42,702 bases of DNA, taken from positions 1 through 42,702 of the forward strand of contig JAXDAY010000005.1 of NCBI GenBank assembly GCA_034679345.1, read 5' to 3'. The notes beneath the pieces are model-generated. The model saw nothing but the letters and a program-made list of their open reading frames with translations, had not been told where the DNA came from and did not search any database. The stretch is from JAXDAY01 sp034679345 (GTDB lineage: Bacteria > Eisenbacteria > RBG-16-71-46 > CAIMUX01 > VGJL01). Both the position numbers and the translations under genes were made by a program. Positions 39,831 through 42,702 of this stretch are shown piece after piece. Each line of letters opens with the position of its first letter. Position 1 is the stretch's first letter.

Positions 39831-42702
39831 ATGAGATGGACTTCCAGGATCCTGTTTCTGATCGCGTGTTGCGCGATCTCGTTTGCGACAGCAGATGCGA
39901 GCCACATCGCATCCCCCTTCACCGAGGACGGCTCATTCGCGCCGCAAGTGAGGCCCATGTCGGGCGCTGATTCAGGCAGGCTTCGAGAGGGAACGGAAGC
40001 GGCCGTCTTCGCCGGAGCGGACTACCTCGTTGCCATGCAGGCTGATGTCACCGACGACAATGCGGGCAACGGCATCGACGGCGCGGAGTCGCCGGAAGAT
40101 CCCGACGACGCGGGTTGGGACTGGGAACTCCAGTCGCCGCCCGACCCCTTCCATCACTCGACGGCGGCCAGCCCCAAAAACCTTTATGGAGTTACGACGC
40201 TGGGGCTCTACTACGCCTATCTTCTCGATCCCAGGCCGGCCTACTTCACGGCGATGAAGGATGCCGCGGACAAGACGGTGTCCGAGCCCCTGATCAGAAC
40301 CGCCTCGGATCTGATCTATCTAATGTTGCTGGACGATCTCCCCGAGGTCCCCGGGACGACGTACCAGGACGCGGCCCGCGCGAAGTACGACGCGCGCATG
40401 TTGGACTACGGCGGCGCTGCCGGGTGGGCCGCATACGTTCGGGATGCGCGAGGCGCGAGCTATCCGAACGGCATCATCGCCTGGGACGTCGGCCCCTATG
40501 TTCGAGCGGCCTCCATGCTTGACGCGCGCTATCCGGGATACGGATACGCCGCCGACGCCCTCGCGATGGCCGAAGTGCTCTGGCAGGACTCCTTCAATGA
40601 CACGCCCGGGTACTTCGATGTCATCGATGATGCCGGCTACGATCCCCTCTACGGCAATGTGAACTACTGGTGGTACAACCTTGGCATCACAGGCCTCATC
40701 GACGCCTTCTCTTACTCCGGATCGCACACGGAGGAGATTCCTTGGCTCATCTCTCGCATCACCGACAGCCAGCATCCGAGCGGCGCGATTGGCTTCAGCT
40801 ATGGCGTCCACGAAGGCGATGAGGACTGGCAGTCGACCGGCTATGCCGCGATGTGCCTCGGCGCCTACGACGGAGCCGCTTACCGCGAGGAAGTCGGCGC
40901 GATGGCCGACTATATGGCGGCGACGCAGGATCCGGCGAGCGGAGGGTGGCTCTACTCCGACGGGACCCACTTGCCGGAGGTGGCGGGCGAGTGCGTGAGC
41001 GGCTCTTACTTCGGCACCAGCACGATTAGCATGGTCGCGCCGACGACGTGCGTTGCCGTGGCCACTCCCTGCGTGACCGTGCCCTTCGACATCGTTCGCG
41101 GCGACGAGGCGCAGATGCGGGCCTTCAGCGTCCGCTTCACGCTGAGCCCGCAGCTCCAGCTCTGCGATGGGCTTGCCAGCATCACTCAGGGAACCTATCT
41201 CACGGGTCTGACGAGCTTCCAGAAGGTGGACAACGGCGGCGGCTCCTACACGGTGGACTGCGCCATTCTGGGAGTGCCCTGTGGCGTGACCACGCCGACC
41301 GGGAATCTCTTCAACATCCAGGTCGAAGCGGCCAGCGAGGGCACCGGAACGATCGGAATCGACTATGTGCTCCTGCGCGACTGCGACAACGCCCCGATCA
41401 GCGCCGCCGGCACCGGTCCGATCTCGATCACGGTCGATATGACGCCACCCACGCCGGTCACCGACGCGGCGGCGGTTCAGCAGAAGACCGGGAACGGCGC
41501 CGATGGGACCACCGGGATCGTCCTCACATTCACGGCTTCGGGCGATGCGACCGAGGTCTACCGCGCTCCCTACGGGCTCGCCGATGGCACGAGCGCCTAT
41601 CCGGAATACGACGACATGGCCGGAGCCGGAATCCCCGCGATTCCGAGCTATCCCCCCGGCGCTCCCTGGGAGCTCACGAGCGTCGTCACCAGCGGCGAGA
41701 CGGACGAGCCGCTGGAGAGAGGACTCTGGTACTACGTTGTCTACTCGCTGGATCTCTGCGGGAACGTCTCGACCTCCAACCTGACGGCTGGGACGCTCAA
41801 CTACCATCTCGGGGATGTCGCCCCGATCGGGACACCGGACAACGCGGTCGAGACGCTCGACATCTCGGCTCTCGGCGGCTCCTATGGGATGACGGTCCCC
41901 TACGGCGATCCGGACAACATCCTGGACGTTGGACCCACGACGACGCACACCCCGGATGGAATGCCTCTGACCGATAGCCAGGTCGAGTTCGAGGATCTGG
42001 TCATCTTCGCGATGAACTACGGCCAGGTCGGATTCACGGGGGATCTGCCCCAGCTCGTCTCCCTCGGGGGGGAAGGCATCGGTCGCATCGGTCTGGCGCT
42101 CGGTCCGGTCTCCGGACGCGTTCGCGCGGGCCAGATCCTCACGGCGTCGATCTTCCTGCGCGGGGCGGTCGAGGACATCCAGGCCGTGAGAACGCTGCTC
42201 TCCTACGATCCGGCGGTCCTCTCCTACGAAGGTTCGTCGGTGGCCGATCCGATCTCGCAGGCGACCCACTTCTTCAAGGGCCTCCCGGCGCAGGGCGCGA
42301 TCGACCTCGGCATGGCGCTTCTGGGCAACGGCTCGGCGATCGAAGGTGAAGGTGCCGTCTTCATGGCGCGCTTCAGGGCGCTTACGAACGGCGATCCGGC
42401 ACTCGCGCTCTCCGGGACGAAGATCCGCGACACCGAGAACCGGGAGGCCTCGGGCCAGGGGACGATCCTTCCGATCGCCCCGGCTCTGCGGCAGGCGCCG
42501 ACCGACTACCGGTTGGGAGATGCGCGGCCCAATCCGTTCAACCCGCGGACGACGATCTTCTTCGATCTGCCCGAAGCGGGAGCGGTGAGAGTGCAGGTCT
42601 TCGACGTGTCGGGCCGTGTGGTTCGCACGCTGATCGACGCGACCCGTACCGCGGGCGCTCATAGCGTTGAGTGGGACGGCACCGACGACATGGGCCATCC
42701 GC
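39831..42702 (+). CDS. Large secreted multi-domain protein, 3' end cut by window
   Basis: At least 957 residues are encoded; no stop is reached. A signal peptide (ILFLIACCAISFATADA) is followed by a region of about 350 residues with repeated helix and Trp/Tyr/Gly motifs (YGNVNYWWYNLGITGL, DWQSTGYAAMCLGAYDG) that suggests an alpha/alpha-barrel like terpene-cyclase or glycosidase folds. Then come beta-rich linkers (TPPTPVTDAAA near residue 536), two dockerin-like repeats (about 659-735, ending FEDLVIFAMNYG), a cohesin-like domain (about 749-860) and the start of an FlgD-Ig-like tail (ARPNPFNPRTTIFFDLPEAG, from about 898). GGAGGAG precedes the ATG. It is likely exported and held at the surface. 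A substrate is not known. The very long antisense frame is a shadow. Confidence 0.82.
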   Translation, partial: MRWTSRILFLIACCAISFATADASHIASPFTEDGSFAPQVRPMSGADSGRLREGTEAAVFAGADYLVAMQADVTDDNAGNGIDGAESPEDPDDAGWDWELQSPPDPFHHSTAASPKNLYGVTTLGLYYAYLLDPRPAYFTAMKDAADKTVSEPLIRTASDLIYLMLLDDLPEVPGTTYQDAARAKYDARMLDYGGAAGWAAYVRDARGASYPNGIIAWDVGPYVRAASMLDARYPGYGYAADALAMAEVLWQDSFNDTPGYFDVIDDAGYDPLYGNVNYWWYNLGITGLIDAFSYSGSHTEEIPWLISRITDSQHPSGAIGFSYGVHEGDEDWQSTGYAAMCLGAYDGAAYREEVGAMADYMAATQDPASGGWLYSDGTHLPEVAGECVSGSYFGTSTISMVAPTTCVAVATPCVTVPFDIVRGDEAQMRAFSVRFTLSPQLQLCDGLASITQGTYLTGLTSFQKVDNGGGSYTVDCAILGVPCGVTTPTGNLFNIQVEAASEGTGTIGIDYVLLRDCDNAPISAAGTGPISITVDMTPPTPVTDAAAVQQKTGNGADGTTGIVLTFTASGDATEVYRAPYGLADGTSAYPEYDDMAGAGIPAIPSYPPGAPWELTSVVTSGETDEPLERGLWYYVVYSLDLCGNVSTSNLTAGTLNYHLGDVAPIGTPDNAVETLDISALGGSYGMTVPYGDPDNILDVGPTTTHTPDGMPLTDSQVEFEDLVIFAMNYGQVGFTGDLPQLVSLGGEGIGRIGLALGPVSGRVRAGQILTASIFLRGAVEDIQAVRTLLSYDPAVLSYEGSSVADPISQATHFFKGLPAQGAIDLGMALLGNGSAIEGEGAVFMARFRALTNGDPALALSGTKIRDTENREASGQGTILPIAPALRQAPTDYRLGDARPNPFNPRTTIFFDLPEAGAVRVQVFDVSGRVVRTLIDATRTAGAHSVEWDGTDDMGHP

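Noticed and set aside
40320..42698. 792-codon - strand open frame opposite the last gene
   Set aside because: The + strand frame has a signal peptide, ribosome site and recognisable domains; the antisense text has no domain and is Arg/Val/Gly/Asp-rich.
1..42702. tRNA, rRNA or prophage genes
   Set aside because: No cloverleaf, rRNA segment, integrase of the tyrosine/serine type or phage structural gene was recognised by eye.

Overview
GC-rich bacterial chromosome segment. It carries an Alternative Complex III (ACIII) plus caa3-oxidase supercluster, multi-domain secreted proteins with a FlgD-Ig-like C-terminus, a zinc-finger anti-sigma system and a fused E1 2-oxoacid dehydrogenase. Together these point to an aerobic, Gram-negative-type bacterium of the FCB/Planctomycete-like sphere. 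The style of the secreted proteins (cohesin/dockerin-like modules followed by an FlgD-like tail) resembles uncultured lineages such as Candidatus Eisenbacteria. That assignment is inference; no rRNA is present to test it.

Layout. 1-1291: an insertion sequence with a DDE transposase and doubled terminal repeats. 1369-4038 (-): a two-part radical SAM protein. 4251-4898 (+): DedA. 4992-7098 (+): ECF sigma factor, double zinc-finger anti-sigma and a small membrane protein, each coupled by an ATGA overlap. 7167-9156 (-): alkylation repair (Ada/AlkA fusion and Ogt). 9229-12104 (-): thiamin thiazole operon thiO-thiS-thiG-thiE behind a TPP riboswitch. 12140-12811 (-): HAD phosphatase. 12902-15544: two secreted proteins and an SbnI/SerK-like kinase. 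15662-17695 (-): fused alpha-beta E1 dehydrogenase. 17974-19059 (+): Balon/baeRF3-like ribosome hibernation factor. 19053-21388: haem A and haem O synthases (ctaA -, ctaB +). 21557-25133 (+): aminotransferase, PP2C phosphatase and DUF3179 protein. 25196-38942 (-): one long respiratory cluster, read actA-B-C-D-E-F, small membrane protein, Sco, coxII-I-III-IV and a second subunit III, ending in a truncated secreted-protein remnant. 38943-39830: a non-coding, relatively AT-rich divergent control region. 39831-end (+): a large secreted multi-domain protein cut by the window edge.

How it fits together. ACIII oxidises quinol and passes electrons through its cytochrome c subunits to the caa3 oxidase, whose subunit II carries its own haem c. 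Sco delivers copper to CuA, and CtaB/CtaA make haem A. The oxygen-dependent ThiO route to thiazole agrees with aerobic life, and the E1 enzyme uses the TPP made by that pathway. The least explained signals are a shared C-terminal motif (TWGxVRxLYR at the extreme end) on two unrelated proteins, the strong alternative pairing behind the TPP riboswitch, the doubled ends of the insertion sequence, and a tandem-duplicated zinc-finger anti-sigma domain.
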